Part shown: positions 45,897-56,097 of the stretch, in pieces
Numbering within the stretch: position 1 is the first letter of the stretch
How the letters are laid out: each line of letters begins with the position of its first letter
Assembly (NCBI RefSeq): GCF_016481275.1
Contig: NZ_JAEMNW010000004.1
Location: forward strand, 434,001 to 498,000
Direction: 5' to 3'
Source of the DNA: Antrihabitans auranticaus
GTDB taxonomy: Bacteria; Actinomycetota; Actinomycetes; Mycobacteriales; Mycobacteriaceae
Length of the DNA stretch: 64,000 nucleotides
Notes under the pieces: model-generated
The model's database searches: none
What the model was told of the DNA's origin: nothing
What the model saw: only the letters and a program-made list of their open reading frames with translations
Translations under genes and position numbers: made by a program

Positions 45897-47684
45897 TCAG
45901 CCGTAGAGCGCATCGATCTCTGCGCTGAATCGCTTCTGAACAATGTTGCGTTTCACCTTGAGGGTCGGTGTGAGTTCGCCGGATTCCTCCGTGAAGTCGA
46001 CGGCGAGGATGCGGAACTTCTTGATCGCCTCCGCGTTCGAGACGCCACTGTTCGCACGTTGAACAGCGCGGTCGATTTCCGACGCCAAATCGGAGTCGTC
46101 GACCAGTTCGTCCAGAGTGGTCTGCTCCGATTTGCTGTTCGCTGCCTTCCAGCGCGGAAATGCGTCCGAATCAATAGTGATCAACGCGCCGACAAACGGC
46201 CGCTGGTCTCCCACGACCACTGCTTGGCTGATCAACGGATGCGATCGCAGGGCGTCCTCGAGTCCCGCGGGGACCACGTTCTTTCCAGCCGCGGTCACGA
46301 TTATGTCCTTCTTGCGGCCGGTGACCGCCACGTAACCGTCTTCGTCGATTTCGCCGATATCTCCGGTCCGGAACCATTCACCATCGAAAGATTCGGCGGT
46401 AGCTTTCCCGTTCTTCCAGTAGCCGCGGAACACGACTCCGCCGCGCGCCAAAAGTTCGCCGTCCTCTGCGACGCGAACCCCGTTGCCGGGCAACGGCTTT
46501 CCGACGGATCCGATCTTGACCGCGCCGGGGAGATTCAGAGTGACAGCTGCCGTGGTCTCTGTCAGCCCGTATCCCTCGTAGACCGGAATTCCGATACCGG
46601 TGTAGAAGTGGCCCAGTCTGGCACCGAGGGGAGCTCCGCCGGAAATGGCGGCCTGGCACTTCCCCCCCAGCGCGGCGCGCAACTTGGCGTAAACCAAGCG
46701 GTCGTACACGGCATGCTTTGCGCGCAGACCAATAGGTATCCGGCCGCCGGCTTCGCTCCAGGCGATGGCGGTCTCAGCTGCGGCATCGAAGATGCGGCCC
46801 TTGAGAGCACCCGCATCATGTGCCTTCTGCTGCGCGGTGTTGTACACCTTTTCGAACACTCGCGGTACAGACAAGATGAAGTCAGGTTGGAACTCTTCGA
46901 AGAGCGTCACCAGATTCTTGGTGTCGCTGGTGTGGCCGATGGTGACCTTCGACGTGAATGCCGCAAGACTGACGGCACGCGCGAAGACATGGGCCATTGG
47001 CAGGAACAGCAGCGAGCTTCTCCCTGGCTGCAGGAGATCCGCGAAGCTGGTCTCGAGGACCGCGCTGGTCTCGGAGAGCAGATTGGCGTGCGTCAATTCG
47101 CACCCCTTCGGCCTTCCAGTCGTCCCGGACGTATAGATCAACGTTGCTGCTGAGTCCGCGTGCAGGGTCGCCACACGGTCGCGGACCTGATCGGCGGCCA
47201 CACTTCGACCGAGCGTCGCGAGTTCGGAAACCGCGCCTTCGTCGATCTGGAAGACACGGTCCACGACAGGTCGATCGACGATTGATTCGAAGGTGACGCG
47301 GTGTCGAGGCGTTTCCACGATCAGGAACCGCGCCTCCGAGTCCTGGAGGATCCACGCGACCTGTTCGGCTGCGGAAGTTTCGTAGATCGGCACGGTGATT
47401 CCGCCGGCGGCCCAGATCGCGTAGTCGAGCAGTGGCCACTCGTATCTCGTACTCGACATCAGGCCGACACGTTCGCCTGGCTGCAGTCCGGAAGCGATCA
47501 AGCCTCGCGCGACGGCTTCGACTTCACCCGCGAACTCCGCCGCCGTCACATCGACCCAAAGCCCGTCGACACGCCGCTTGTACACAACGGTGTTGGGTGA
47601 ATTTGCCCCGTAATCGAACACCACATCGACCGCTGTGGCATCGGTTGGGATCGAGAACTTCGCGGGACTGTTGAATTCGCGCAT
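45897..47684 (-). CDS. Long-chain acyl-CoA synthetase (AMP-binding, FadD15-like)
   Basis: 595 aa from ATG 47684 (AAGG 9 nt upstream); the frame upstream to 47975 is unsupported. AMP-binding motifs [16 protein letters not shown], then [17 protein letters not shown] and [15 protein letters not shown] are all present. Activates fatty acids to acyl-CoA, at the membrane or cytosol. It can supply the wax ester/triacylglycerol synthase at 57089 in the same regulon. DosR-like box 86 bp upstream. Confidence 0.92.
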   Translation of the reverse strand: MREFNSPAKFSIPTDATAVDVVFDYGANSPNTVVYKRRVDGLWVDVTAAEFAGEVEAVARGLIASGLQPGERVGLMSSTRYEWPLLDYAIWAAGGITVPIYETSAAEQVAWILQDSEARFLIVETPRHRVTFESIVDRPVVDRVFQIDEGAVSELATLGRSVAADQVRDRVATLHADSAATLIYTSGTTGRPKGCELTHANLLSETSAVLETSFADLLQPGRSSLLFLPMAHVFARAVSLAAFTSKVTIGHTSDTKNLVTLFEEFQPDFILSVPRVFEKVYNTAQQKAHDAGALKGRIFDAAAETAIAWSEAGGRIPIGLRAKHAVYDRLVYAKLRAALGGKCQAAISGGAPLGARLGHFYTGIGIPVYEGYGLTETTAAVTLNLPGAVKIGSVGKPLPGNGVRVAEDGELLARGGVVFRGYWKNGKATAESFDGEWFRTGDIGEIDEDGYVAVTGRKKDIIVTAAGKNVVPAGLEDALRSHPLISQAVVVGDQRPFVGALITIDSDAFPRWKAANSKSEQTTLDELVDDSDLASEIDRAVQRANSGVSNAEAIKKFRILAVDFTEESGELTPTLKVKRNIVQKRFSAEIDALYG

Positions 47685-47769
47685 TGTGCATACCTTCTCA
47701 GCGAAAGAGGCGTAATCGGGTTGTTCCACCGATCCTTCCGACGCTAGGGATCGGCGCAGCGATCCGGTA

Positions 47770-47783
47770 AGGGCAATGGTCCC
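47770..47783. promoter_or_regulatory. DosR-like box for the acyl-CoA synthetase
   Basis: AGGGCAATGGTCCC in the divergent region, 85 bp before the synthetase ATG and 151 bp before the alcohol dehydrogenase start chosen here. The right half is intact, the left half deviates. Confidence 0.45.
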
Positions 47784-47934
47784 GCTTCTGTGGCGCAGAG
47801 GGCCCTGATCCGCGAGCCCGAAAGTCGTCGCGCAACGGGAGATGACTTTCGGCCCGATCATGGTGCCCGGTCTCCTCTGTTCGGTCAGTCCGACGCAAGC
47901 GAATGTTGCCGACATGACTGTCGAAAGCTTGATG

Positions 47935-48933
47935 TCGGCGTGGCACGTCGAGCGACCCGGGCCGATAGGCACCAACCCCCTTGTCCGGGCACGTATTCCA
48001 CGACCAACGCCACTTCCGGACGAGCTGCTGGTTCGTGTAGTGGCGTGTGGAGTCTGTAGAACCGACCTCCATGTGAGCGAGGGCGACCTGCCTACTCATA
48101 AAAGGGCAGTTGTGCCGGGCCACGAGGTCGTGGGAGAAGTAGTCGCGCTCGGAGATCGTTGCGATGACCACTTCTCGCTCGGTGACCGGGTAGGAATCGG
48201 CTGGCTCCGACAGACCTGCGGCATGTGTCACTACTGCGAACGCGACGCAGAGAATCTCTGCCCGCACTCGCAATACACTGGCTGGGATACAGACGGTGGA
48301 TTCGCCGAGTACACCACCGTGCCGGCCGCTTTCGCTCATCTATTGCCGCGGGGCTACTCGGACGAGGAACTGGCACCATTGCTGTGTGCGGGCATCATCG
48401 GCTACCGCTCATTGGTCAGGTCGCAGCTTCCACCCCATGGTCGTCTCGGAATCTACGGGTTCGGCGGCAGCGCACACATCACCGCCCAGCTTGCGCTGGC
48501 GCTGGGCGCAGAGGTACACGTGATGACACGTGATGAAAAGGCACGCGCACTAGCGCTCGAACTCGGCGCGACATCGGTACAGGGTGCTGCAGATCTGCCA
48601 CCGGTGAAAATGGACTCGGCAATCTTGTTTGCGCCGGTCGGTGATCTGGTGCTACCCGCGCTCGAGTCTCTGGACCGCGGTGGAACGCTGGCCATCGCTG
48701 GTATACATCTGAGCGATGTACCTGCGCTGAACTACCAGCGGCACCTCTTCTTCGAGAAGCAAGTTCGATCGGTCACATCGAACACGCGAGAAGACGCCAA
48801 ACATTTTTTCGAGTTCGTCCGGCATCATCATGTCCGCGTGACGACTTCCGCTTATCCACTGGCACATGCAGATCGCGCGTTGGCCGACCTTGCGAACGAT
48901 CGCGTTGTCGGCGCAGCCGTGCTGGTGCCCTGA
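47935..48933 (+). CDS. Zinc-dependent alcohol dehydrogenase (AdhA-like)
   Basis: 332 aa from ATG 47935 ([12 protein letters not shown] matches the family start); ATG 47914 and 47842 are alternatives. Catalytic zinc ligands GVCRTDLH and GHEVVGE; structural zinc site [15 protein letters not shown] with four cysteines; coenzyme loop GFGGSAH. Zinc alcohol dehydrogenase of the CAD/AdhA type acting on primary or aromatic alcohols. Only about 27 % like the first ADH by motif layout, so not a recent duplicate. Lies just upstream of cydA. Confidence 0.88.
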   Translation, partial: SAWHVERPGPIGTNPLVRARIPRPTPLPDELLVRVVACGVCRTDLHVSEGDLPTHKRAVVPGHEVVGEVVALGDRCDDHFSLGDRVGIGWLRQTCGMCHYCERDAENLCPHSQYTGWDTDGGFAEYTTVPAAFAHLLPRGYSDEELAPLLCAGIIGYRSLVRSQLPPHGRLGIYGFGGSAHITAQLALALGAEVHVMTRDEKARALALELGATSVQGAADLPPVKMDSAILFAPVGDLVLPALESLDRGGTLAIAGIHLSDVPALNYQRHLFFEKQVRSVTSNTREDAKHFFEFVRHHHVRVTTSAYPLAHADRALADLANDRVVGAAVLVP

Positions 48934-48951
48934 GGAGAGGATACGGCCCTA

Positions 48952-48965
48952 GGGCATCTCGGCCC
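48952..48965. promoter_or_regulatory. DosR-like box for cydABDC
   Basis: GGGCATCTCGGCCC, 78 bp before the cydA ATG. A second weaker copy GGGACCTCGACCCT lies at 48975-48988, so tandem sites are possible, as is usual in strongly DosR-controlled promoters. Confidence 0.45.
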
Positions 48966-49043
48966 CTGATTGTGGGGACCTCGACCCTCCCCGGTGATCG
49001 GCCGCGATCGATAGTTTCGCGTTACCTACGGATAGGAGTGGCT

Positions 49044-50525
49044 ATGGACGCTTTGGATCTCGCGAGGTGGCAGTTCGGGATCACCACCGTCTACCACTTC
49101 ATCTTCGTTCCGTTGACCATCGGATTGGCTCCGTTGATCGCGATCATGCAGACAGTCTGGGTTGTCACGGGCAACGAACATTGGTACCGGTTGACCAAGT
49201 TCTTCGGGAAACTGTTTCTGATCAATTTCGCGATCGGAGTTGCGACCGGAATTGTCCAGGAGTTCCAGTTCGGAATGAACTGGAGCGAATACTCTCGGTT
49301 TGTCGGTGACGTATTCGGCGCACCCCTCGCGCTGGAAGGTCTTGTCGCCTTCTTCTTGGAGTCGACGTTCCTCGGCCTGTGGATCTTCGGCTGGGACAGG
49401 CTGCCCAAAGGCGTTCACCTTGCGACTATCTGGCTCGTCGCGATCGGTGTCAATGCATCGGCATTCTTCATCATCGCTGCCAATTCCTTCATGCAACATC
49501 CTGTCGGCGCTCGCTACAACGCTGAACGAGGCCGTGCCGAACTCACGTCTATCTGGGAGCTGTTGACCAACAACACGGCCCTGGCAGCATTTCCGCACGT
49601 CGTTGCCGGCGCGTTTCTGACGGCTGCGACTTTTGTTGCGGGCGTGTCCGGCTGGTGGATGGTGCGCAACGCACGCAAGGTCTCGACAACCGGACCGGAT
49701 CTGGACGCGGTCACCGACGCGCGAAAGATGTGGCGACCCGCAGCGCGATTTGCACTCGGCGTGGTGATCGTCGCGGGGATCGCCCTGGTCTTCACCGGCG
49801 ACCTGCAGGGCAAGCTCATGTTCGACCAGCAACCGATGAAAATGGCCTCTGCGGAATCGTTGTGTGACAGCGGAACCGATCCGGACTTCTCCGTCCTGAC
49901 GATCGGAACACACAACAACTGCGACAGCGTTGCGCACCTGATCGAAGTTCCCGGCGTGCTGTCCTGGCTCGCCGATGGCGAATTCTCCGGCGTGGAGTTG
50001 CAGGGAGTCAATGACCTTCAGCAACAATATGTTTCGAAGTTCGGCGATGGCGACTACCGCCCGAACTTGTTCGTGACCTACTGGTCGTTCCGCTTGATGA
50101 TCGGATTGGCAATAGGGTCAGCGGCGCTGGCCGTCGCCGGGTTGTGGCTGATGCGAGGTGGTCGGGTTCCGCATCAGCGGTGGTTCGCGTGGCTGTGCCT
50201 CGCGGCGATTCCGACTCCGTTTCTCGCCAACAGCGCGGGCTGGATTTTCACCGAGATGGGTCGTCAGCCATGGGTTGTCGCTCCGAATCCGACTGGCGTC
50301 GACCAAATTCGCTTGACGGTCGCAGACGCGGTATCGGGTCATTCGTCGTGGACTGTGTTGCTCTCACTCGTGCTCTTCACCCTCGTCTACGCGGTGCTCG
50401 CGGTCGTCTGGTTCACATTGGTCCGACGCTACATCGCCGCAGGACCAAGTCACCACGATGCGCACCCACACGGCACAGTCAGGCCCGATGACAATGCCGC
50501 CGAACAACTTTCGTTCGCCTACTAG
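49044..50525 (+). CDS. cydA: Cytochrome bd oxidase subunit I
   Basis: 493 aa from ATG 49044 (AGGAG 5 nt upstream). Starts ALDLARWQFGITTVYHFIFV with the haem b595 His of cydA, has the WSEYSRFVGDVFGAPLALE segment and ANSFMQHPVG. Nine or so transmembrane segments. High-affinity quinol oxidase that keeps respiration going at very low oxygen. In actinobacteria it sits in cydABDC. Upstream boxes suggest hypoxic induction. Confidence 0.95.
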   Translation: MDALDLARWQFGITTVYHFIFVPLTIGLAPLIAIMQTVWVVTGNEHWYRLTKFFGKLFLINFAIGVATGIVQEFQFGMNWSEYSRFVGDVFGAPLALEGLVAFFLESTFLGLWIFGWDRLPKGVHLATIWLVAIGVNASAFFIIAANSFMQHPVGARYNAERGRAELTSIWELLTNNTALAAFPHVVAGAFLTAATFVAGVSGWWMVRNARKVSTTGPDLDAVTDARKMWRPAARFALGVVIVAGIALVFTGDLQGKLMFDQQPMKMASAESLCDSGTDPDFSVLTIGTHNNCDSVAHLIEVPGVLSWLADGEFSGVELQGVNDLQQQYVSKFGDGDYRPNLFVTYWSFRLMIGLAIGSAALAVAGLWLMRGGRVPHQRWFAWLCLAAIPTPFLANSAGWIFTEMGRQPWVVAPNPTGVDQIRLTVADAVSGHSSWTVLLSLVLFTLVYAVLAVVWFTLVRRYIAAGPSHHDAHPHGTVRPDDNAAEQLSFAY

Positions 50526-50534
50526 GAGATGACA

Positions 50535-51560
50535 ATGGAACTCGCGCAGGTGTGGTTCGTCCTGGTCGGAGTATTGTTCACCGGATACTTCGTTCTGGAA
50601 GGCTTCGACTTCGGTGTTGGAATGCTCTTTCCTGTCCTCGGCCGAACCGACAAGCGACGCCGTGTTCTTCTGAACACGATCGGCCCAGTCTGGGATGGAA
50701 ACGAAGTGTGGTTGCTGACCGCAGGCGGTGCGCTGTTCGCAGCCTTTCCGGACTGGTACGCAACGATGTTTTCGGGGTTCTACTTGCCCCTGCTGCTCGT
50801 TCTGATTGCGCTGATCGTGCGAGTTGTCGCGATCGAATGGCGCGGCAAGATAGACGACGCGCGCTGGCGATCGCGTTGTGACGCCGCAATCATGGTGGGT
50901 TCCTGGGTGCCCGCAGTGCTGTGGGGCGTCGCTTTCGCCAATCTCGTTCGCGGAGTTGCCATCAACGGTGACCGGCAGGTGACATCGAATCTGTTCGACA
51001 TGCTCAACCCGTACGCCTTGGTGGGCGGCGTGACGACGGCGCTCGTCTTTGCCCTTCACGGAGCGGTATTCATTGCACTCAAAACGTCGGGCGAGGTCCG
51101 GGACGACGCGGTGCTCCTCGCACAACGACTCGCGCTTCCCGCGGTTGGCATAGCGGGTGCGTTTGTCGTTTGGACCCAATTCGAGTACGGCAAGGCCTGG
51201 ACATGGCTGGCGGTGGCGGCTGCTGCTGGTGCGCTCATTGGCGTCGCCACTCTTACCCGGGCAGGAAGGGAGGGTTGGGCGTTCGTGCTGACCACCGTAG
51301 CCGTGATCTCGACCGTGGTGCTCCTGTTCGGTTCGCTGTATCCGAATTTGATGCCGTCGACAACTGACGCGGCATACAACCTGACCATCCAGAACTCTTC
51401 GTCCAGCGATTACACGCTGAAGGTTATGACCTGGGCCGCCGCGTTTATGACGCCCGTCGTCGTCATGTATCAGGCGTGGACCTACTGGGTGTTTCGGAAG
51501 CGGATTTCTACAGACCACATTCCACCGTCCATCGGCCTGGCGCCGGAACGAACGCAGTGA
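50535..51560 (+). CDS. cydB: Cytochrome bd oxidase subunit II
   Basis: 341 aa from ATG 50535; ATG 50529 abuts the AGGAG site and is less likely. Starts MELAQVWFVLVGVLFTGYFV, then LEGFDFGVGML, GPVWDGNEVWLL and WYATMFSGFYLPL, all family features. The stop overlaps the GTG of cydD. Confidence 0.95.
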   Translation: MELAQVWFVLVGVLFTGYFVLEGFDFGVGMLFPVLGRTDKRRRVLLNTIGPVWDGNEVWLLTAGGALFAAFPDWYATMFSGFYLPLLLVLIALIVRVVAIEWRGKIDDARWRSRCDAAIMVGSWVPAVLWGVAFANLVRGVAINGDRQVTSNLFDMLNPYALVGGVTTALVFALHGAVFIALKTSGEVRDDAVLLAQRLALPAVGIAGAFVVWTQFEYGKAWTWLAVAAAAGALIGVATLTRAGREGWAFVLTTVAVISTVVLLFGSLYPNLMPSTTDAAYNLTIQNSSSSDYTLKVMTWAAAFMTPVVVMYQAWTYWVFRKRISTDHIPPSIGLAPERTQ

Positions 51561-53217
51561 CTGTCGCGACCGAACCGCGGCCCGGGCGTGGCCCGATCGA
51601 CCCGCGCCTGTGGAAGTATTCGCACTCGGCCCGTGGCTATCTGGCACTGACCATCGGCCTGTCCTTCGCTGCAACGGTCGCGACCGTTGTGTCGGCACTA
51701 TGTTGGCCGGAGTCATAACCGATCCGGCCCGTCGAAACCCGGGTTCGTGGGGGTTCGAACTCGGCGCACTCTGCACGGCGTTGGCGGTGCGCGTGCTCGC
51801 CGTGTGGGCTCAAGCTCGCTACGGGCACCGCGCCGCATCCCGCGTGGTCGCCGAGCTCGAGTCCGAAGTGCTGAAGGTCGGCGCGAAATTATCACCGCGA
51901 GAACTTGATTCACGCCGGTCCGACCTCGCGTTCCTTGTGACGAGAGGCCTCGACGATCTTCGGCAGTACCTAGCCGGCTATCTTCCGGCGCTCCTGCTGG
52001 CCGCGATTGTGCCACCGATTGTGCTTGTCGTGATTGCATTGCACGATCTTGTATCGGCAGTGATCATCGTTGTCACGATTCCGCTCATACCGATCTTCAT
52101 GGTTTTGATCGGGCTGCTCACAAGGCAGCGGTCGGAGGCAACGCTGAAGACGATGAGTGGTCTCTCCGCGCAACTGCTCGATCTGCTTGCGGGTTTGCCG
52201 ACGCTTCGTGCGTTGGGCCGCGAACGTGGTCCCGCGAAACGCGTCCGCGAACTAGGTGACGCCCACAGAAAGTCCGCTATGGCGGCGCTGCGAATCGCCT
52301 TCCTGTCGGCATTCGTTCTGGAATTGCTCGCAACCCTCTGCGTCGCGCTGGTCGCTGTAAGTATCGGGCTGCGTTTGGTCTTCGGTGAGATGCCTTTGGT
52401 TGCGGGACTCGTGGCACTCATCCTCGCTCCCGAGGTGTATCAGCCTCTGCGCGCGGTCGGTGTGAAGTTTCATGCGGCAGCCAACGGGAAGGCGGCTGCC
52501 GATCGAGCATTCGAGGTGCTCGACGAGGTGGTGCCGACAAAGTCGGTTGGGCACAGTCCGGTCCCCGCCGACTGCCGGATCGAACTAGATCGGGTCTCGA
52601 TTCGAACCCGCCACGGGTTCGCCCCGTCCAGACTGTCAGCGCGTCTGCGCCCGGGCATGCTGAGCGTCCTCGCCGGCGCGAACGGTGCCGGAAAATCTAC
52701 AGTGCTGCAGGCAATCCTGGGGTTGATCGCGACTGACGAGGGCGCTGTGTCCGTGGGCGGAATCGATGTCGCGAACCTTGATCTGCAGCAGTGGTGGTCA
52801 CGAGTTGCTTGGCTGCCACAGCGTCCCGTGCTCGTTCCGGGGACTCTGCGGGAGAACCTCGAACTGACGGGATCCGTTGCCTTCGACGCAGATCTTGCGA
52901 CCGCCTGCGCGGCAACAGGTTTCGACGCAGTGCTCGATGAATTGCCGCACCGGTGGGCGACAGTTGTGGGGGAGGGCGGGGTTGGTCTGTCGCTTGGACA
53001 GCGGCAGCGCCTGGCGTTGACCAGGGTTCTCGTCAGCCAGCGGCCAGTTCTACTGCTCGATGAGCCTACCGCCCACCTCGACGGAGCCTCCGAAGCGATG
53101 GTTCTCGCGGCGCTCGTCGAACGCGCGCACTGGGGTGGAACCGTTGTCGTGGTTGGACATCGGCCGGCTGTACTGGCGGTCGCCGACGAAATCGTGGAAG
53201 TTCGATCCGATGCGTAA
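51557..53217 (+). CDS. cydD: CydD ABC transporter subunit, frameshifted in this sequence
   Basis: GTG 51557 overlaps the cydB stop and reads RLWKYSHSARGYLALTIGLS through VVSALCWPES, then TAA at 51716-51718. The natural continuation (MLAGVITDPARRNPGS...) is in the next frame from ATG 51700 and runs intact for 506 residues to 53217. So a one-base frameshift lies near 51695-51702, between the first transmembrane helix and the rest. The remainder is complete: GANGAGKSTVLQ Walker A, LSLGQRQRLALTR signature, VLLLDEPTAHLD Walker B. CydDC exports glutathione/cysteine and is needed for cytochrome bd assembly. Either a sequence error, a rescued frameshift, or a dead gene. cydC is intact. Confidence 0.85.
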
Positions 53218-54907
53218 TGACCCTCTTGTGCGTGCACTCCTCCTGCTGGAGATCCTTCCCCGACGAATCGCCGCAGCTATCACAGCCGGTGTCGTTGCCC
53301 TCGGCAGTGGGCTAGCGCTCGCCGCGTTGGCGGCTTGGCTGATTGCGCGCGCATGGCAAATGCCCCCGGTTCTGGACCTGTCGATCGCCGTGGTGTCCGT
53401 TCGCGCGCTCGGTATCTCACGGGGGGTATTCCGATATCTGGAACGTCTTGCATCCCACGACGCGGCACTTCGTGGAACAACCAACGCGCGCGCGTCGATC
53501 TATCGTCTGCTGGCGGAGGGGAATTCCGCGACCGTTACTGGATTGCGGCGCGGCGACCTCTCGGTCAGGACAGGGGACGACGTCGATGTCATCGGTGGCG
53601 TCGTTGTGCGGGTGGTAGTCCCGATCGCGGTCGCGACGGTCTTGGCAACGGCCGCAGTCGTACTCACGGCAGTCATCTCGTTGCCTGCCGCTGCTGTGCT
53701 GGCCGCTGCGGCGATCTTTGCGGGCGTTGTGGCCCCGTGGGCGGGCGCACGATCAGCACGACGAGCTGAGCAGAGCGCGGCGGCCTCTCGTGCCACGGCC
53801 GCAGAAGGCGGTGTGACTGCGCTGGACCACAGTGCCGAATTGCGCGTCGCGGGAAAGCTCGAGGCGTTGCTCGATCAGACCCATGGCAGCCGCATGAAAT
53901 CTGTGGCTTTGTTCGATCGGGCTGCTTTCGGCTCGGCACTGTCGTCGGCAGCGCAGCCGCTCGCAATTGCTGTCAGTCTGGTCGCGGCTCTTGTGATCGG
54001 CACCCTCACATACGAGTCCGGCGATGCGCTGTCGCCGACTGCGCTTGCGGTGCTCGTGCTGTTGCCCTTGTCGGCATTCGAAGCGGTCGGGCCGCTGCCT
54101 GAGGCCGCGCAGGAACTCACGCGGGCGCGGATTGCCGCGACGCGAGTGATGAAGCTGCTCGATGACGCCCGGCCTGCCTGCGCGACGGCGAATTCGGTGC
54201 CGGTTCCAGTGGCTGTCAGGCTTGTAGCCACTGACCTTTCCTGTGGGTGGACAGGTGGAACAGTCACTCGCGCAATAGATTTGGATCTATCTCCCGGGTC
54301 GCGCACGGCGATTGTCGGAGCGAGTGGCGCAGGCAAGACTACTTTGCTGATGACGCTCGCTGGCCTCGTTCCTGCGATTCGCGGAACGGTCTCGATCGAT
54401 GACATTCCTATCGAACGGTTTTCCGCTGCAGAGCTGCGTTCGAAGATCAGCTTCTTCGCCGAGGATGCGCACCTGTTCGATACCTCGCTGCTGGAGAACT
54501 TGAGAGTCTCGTGCGGCGATCTCGACGACAGTGCAGCACTGAGTCTGCTTGATGCCGTGGGACTGGGCGAGTGGGTGCGGGGTCTGCCGGCCGGAGTGCA
54601 CACAAAGCTGACGGGGGGTGCCAAGGCAGTCTCCGGGGGTCAGCGCCGACGAATTCTGCTGGCGCGGGCACTTGCTTCACCGGCTCGCGTACTTCTGCTC
54701 GATGAGCCCACCGAACACCTCGACGATGTGGACGGCGGGGATCTGCTGCGGCAGTTGCTCGATCGCACTTCTGGGATCGTCGGCGCTGATCGGACGGTCG
54801 TACTGGTCACCCACCAACTTCCTCTCGACGTGAGTGCCGACGAGGTTCGGTTGGTCGAGGTGGCGAGTGGTGAAACATGCTCTCCAGCAACGACTTCACG
54901 GTTCTAG
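53210..54907 (+). CDS. cydC: CydC ABC transporter subunit
   Basis: 565 aa from ATG 53210, overlapping cydD by 8 bp. Six transmembrane segments in the first 320 residues, then ATPase domain with GASGAGKTTLLM Walker A, VSGGQRRRILLARAL signature and VLLLDEPTEHLD Walker B. Partner of CydD in the heterodimer. Last gene of the cyd operon; the KASIII gene starts 86 bp later. Confidence 0.93.
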   Translation: MRNDPLVRALLLLEILPRRIAAAITAGVVALGSGLALAALAAWLIARAWQMPPVLDLSIAVVSVRALGISRGVFRYLERLASHDAALRGTTNARASIYRLLAEGNSATVTGLRRGDLSVRTGDDVDVIGGVVVRVVVPIAVATVLATAAVVLTAVISLPAAAVLAAAAIFAGVVAPWAGARSARRAEQSAAASRATAAEGGVTALDHSAELRVAGKLEALLDQTHGSRMKSVALFDRAAFGSALSSAAQPLAIAVSLVAALVIGTLTYESGDALSPTALAVLVLLPLSAFEAVGPLPEAAQELTRARIAATRVMKLLDDARPACATANSVPVPVAVRLVATDLSCGWTGGTVTRAIDLDLSPGSRTAIVGASGAGKTTLLMTLAGLVPAIRGTVSIDDIPIERFSAAELRSKISFFAEDAHLFDTSLLENLRVSCGDLDDSAALSLLDAVGLGEWVRGLPAGVHTKLTGGAKAVSGGQRRRILLARALASPARVLLLDEPTEHLDDVDGGDLLRQLLDRTSGIVGADRTVVLVTHQLPLDVSADEVRLVEVASGETCSPATTSRF

Positions 54908-54993
54908 AGAGCATTGTGGCTGGTAGTGCAGGACTTTCTGCTCTGCCTGACAGCTTTCGTAGGTGGCACCGTTAGAGAATCGGAGGTAGTGAA

Positions 54994-56097
54994 ATGGAAA
55001 AGCATTGGCTTGTAATGGAAGACGAGTCGCAGAAGGCTCGCTCGCCGTACCGCACCCGAATTGCCGGAGCGGGCAGGTGCCTCCCCAAGACCCATATGAC
55101 GACCGACGAGGTGATGGCCTCGACTACACACCGGACCCACATCGATCTCGAACGATTGACCGGAATTCACGAGCGACGTGTGTCGGCCGGTGACCATGAT
55201 TCTTTGACCCTCGCCGTAGCGGCCGCCGTTGACAGTCTGCGTCACGCCGGACGCCGCGGCGACGAACTCGAAGTCGTGATCAATTGCAGCATAACGAAAT
55301 TCCGTGCCGGTCTTACCCAGTGGCTGGAACCGACCATGAGCAGTGCGATCGCGAAGCGAATCGGTGCAAAAGGTGCGATGACGTTCGATATCTCCAATGC
55401 GTGCGCTGGAATGCTTACCGGAGTGGCGATCCTGAACAACTGGATCAGGCAGGGGATCGTCACCCGCGGGATGGTGGTGAGCGGTGAGTACATCTCACCG
55501 GTCAGCGCGAACGCGGCCAATCACGTGCATAACATCATGAGCAAGGAACTCGCCTCGTTGACGGTGGGCGACGCCGGCGCCGCGCTTGTTCTCGAACGCG
55601 CGACCGCCGGATCGGGAAGTATCTCGGTATCCGGGTTCACCACCATCGCGGACCACAGTCGGCTTTGCCTCGCGTATCCGAAGGGGCATGAGCCGGCGGC
55701 GCGGATGTTCACCAATTCGCGTGCCATTCACAAGGTCGCGATCGCTGACACCCCCGTGCTGTTGCAGGAAGTGCTCGACACCGCTGGGCTGTCGCTTCAC
55801 GATATCGATCACGTCATCACTCATCAGACATCTGCACGTGCGATTCGAAAGGGGATGGCGGAACTGATCGAGAAATTCGGCGATGCGCCACAGCACGATG
55901 CCGTCATCACCGTCGACAAGTACGGCAACACCGCGTCGACCACTCACACCGTGGCGCTGGTCGACGAGTTCGAAGCGAAACGTATCGAACCGGGCGAGAC
56001 AGTGGCGCTCGTGGCGCTGGCCTCCGGTTTGGAGATCGGCGTCGTTCTCTTCACACCGGACAAGGAGTTACTGGATAGCTATGGGAACGATCATTGA
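54994..56097 (+). CDS. 3-oxoacyl-ACP synthase III (FabH)-like protein
   Basis: 367 aa, GGAGG upstream of ATG. Thiolase-fold KASIII with the full Cys137-His277-Asn312 triad: SNACAGM, THQTSARA, YGNTAST. Condenses an acyl-CoA with malonyl-ACP, or an acyl chain with another substrate, to start or extend a fatty chain. Its 3' end overlaps a second KASIII-like gene by 17 bp. The N-terminus (about 25 residues, MEKHWLVMEDESQK) is an extra polar extension. Confidence 0.85.
   Translation: MEKHWLVMEDESQKARSPYRTRIAGAGRCLPKTHMTTDEVMASTTHRTHIDLERLTGIHERRVSAGDHDSLTLAVAAAVDSLRHAGRRGDELEVVINCSITKFRAGLTQWLEPTMSSAIAKRIGAKGAMTFDISNACAGMLTGVAILNNWIRQGIVTRGMVVSGEYISPVSANAANHVHNIMSKELASLTVGDAGAALVLERATAGSGSISVSGFTTIADHSRLCLAYPKGHEPAARMFTNSRAIHKVAIADTPVLLQEVLDTAGLSLHDIDHVITHQTSARAIRKGMAELIEKFGDAPQHDAVITVDKYGNTASTTHTVALVDEFEAKRIEPGETVALVALASGLEIGVVLFTPDKELLDSYGNDH

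Noticed and set aside
45813-47153. Long plus-strand open frame (446 codons) opposite the acyl-CoA synthetase
   Set aside because: It mirrors the codon periodicity of the real minus-strand gene; the translation shows no recognisable motif and the synthetase has all family motifs.
50364-51776. Long minus-strand open frame (470 codons) opposite cydB
   Set aside because: Shadow of cydB/cydD; low-complexity Arg/His-rich translation without domain features.
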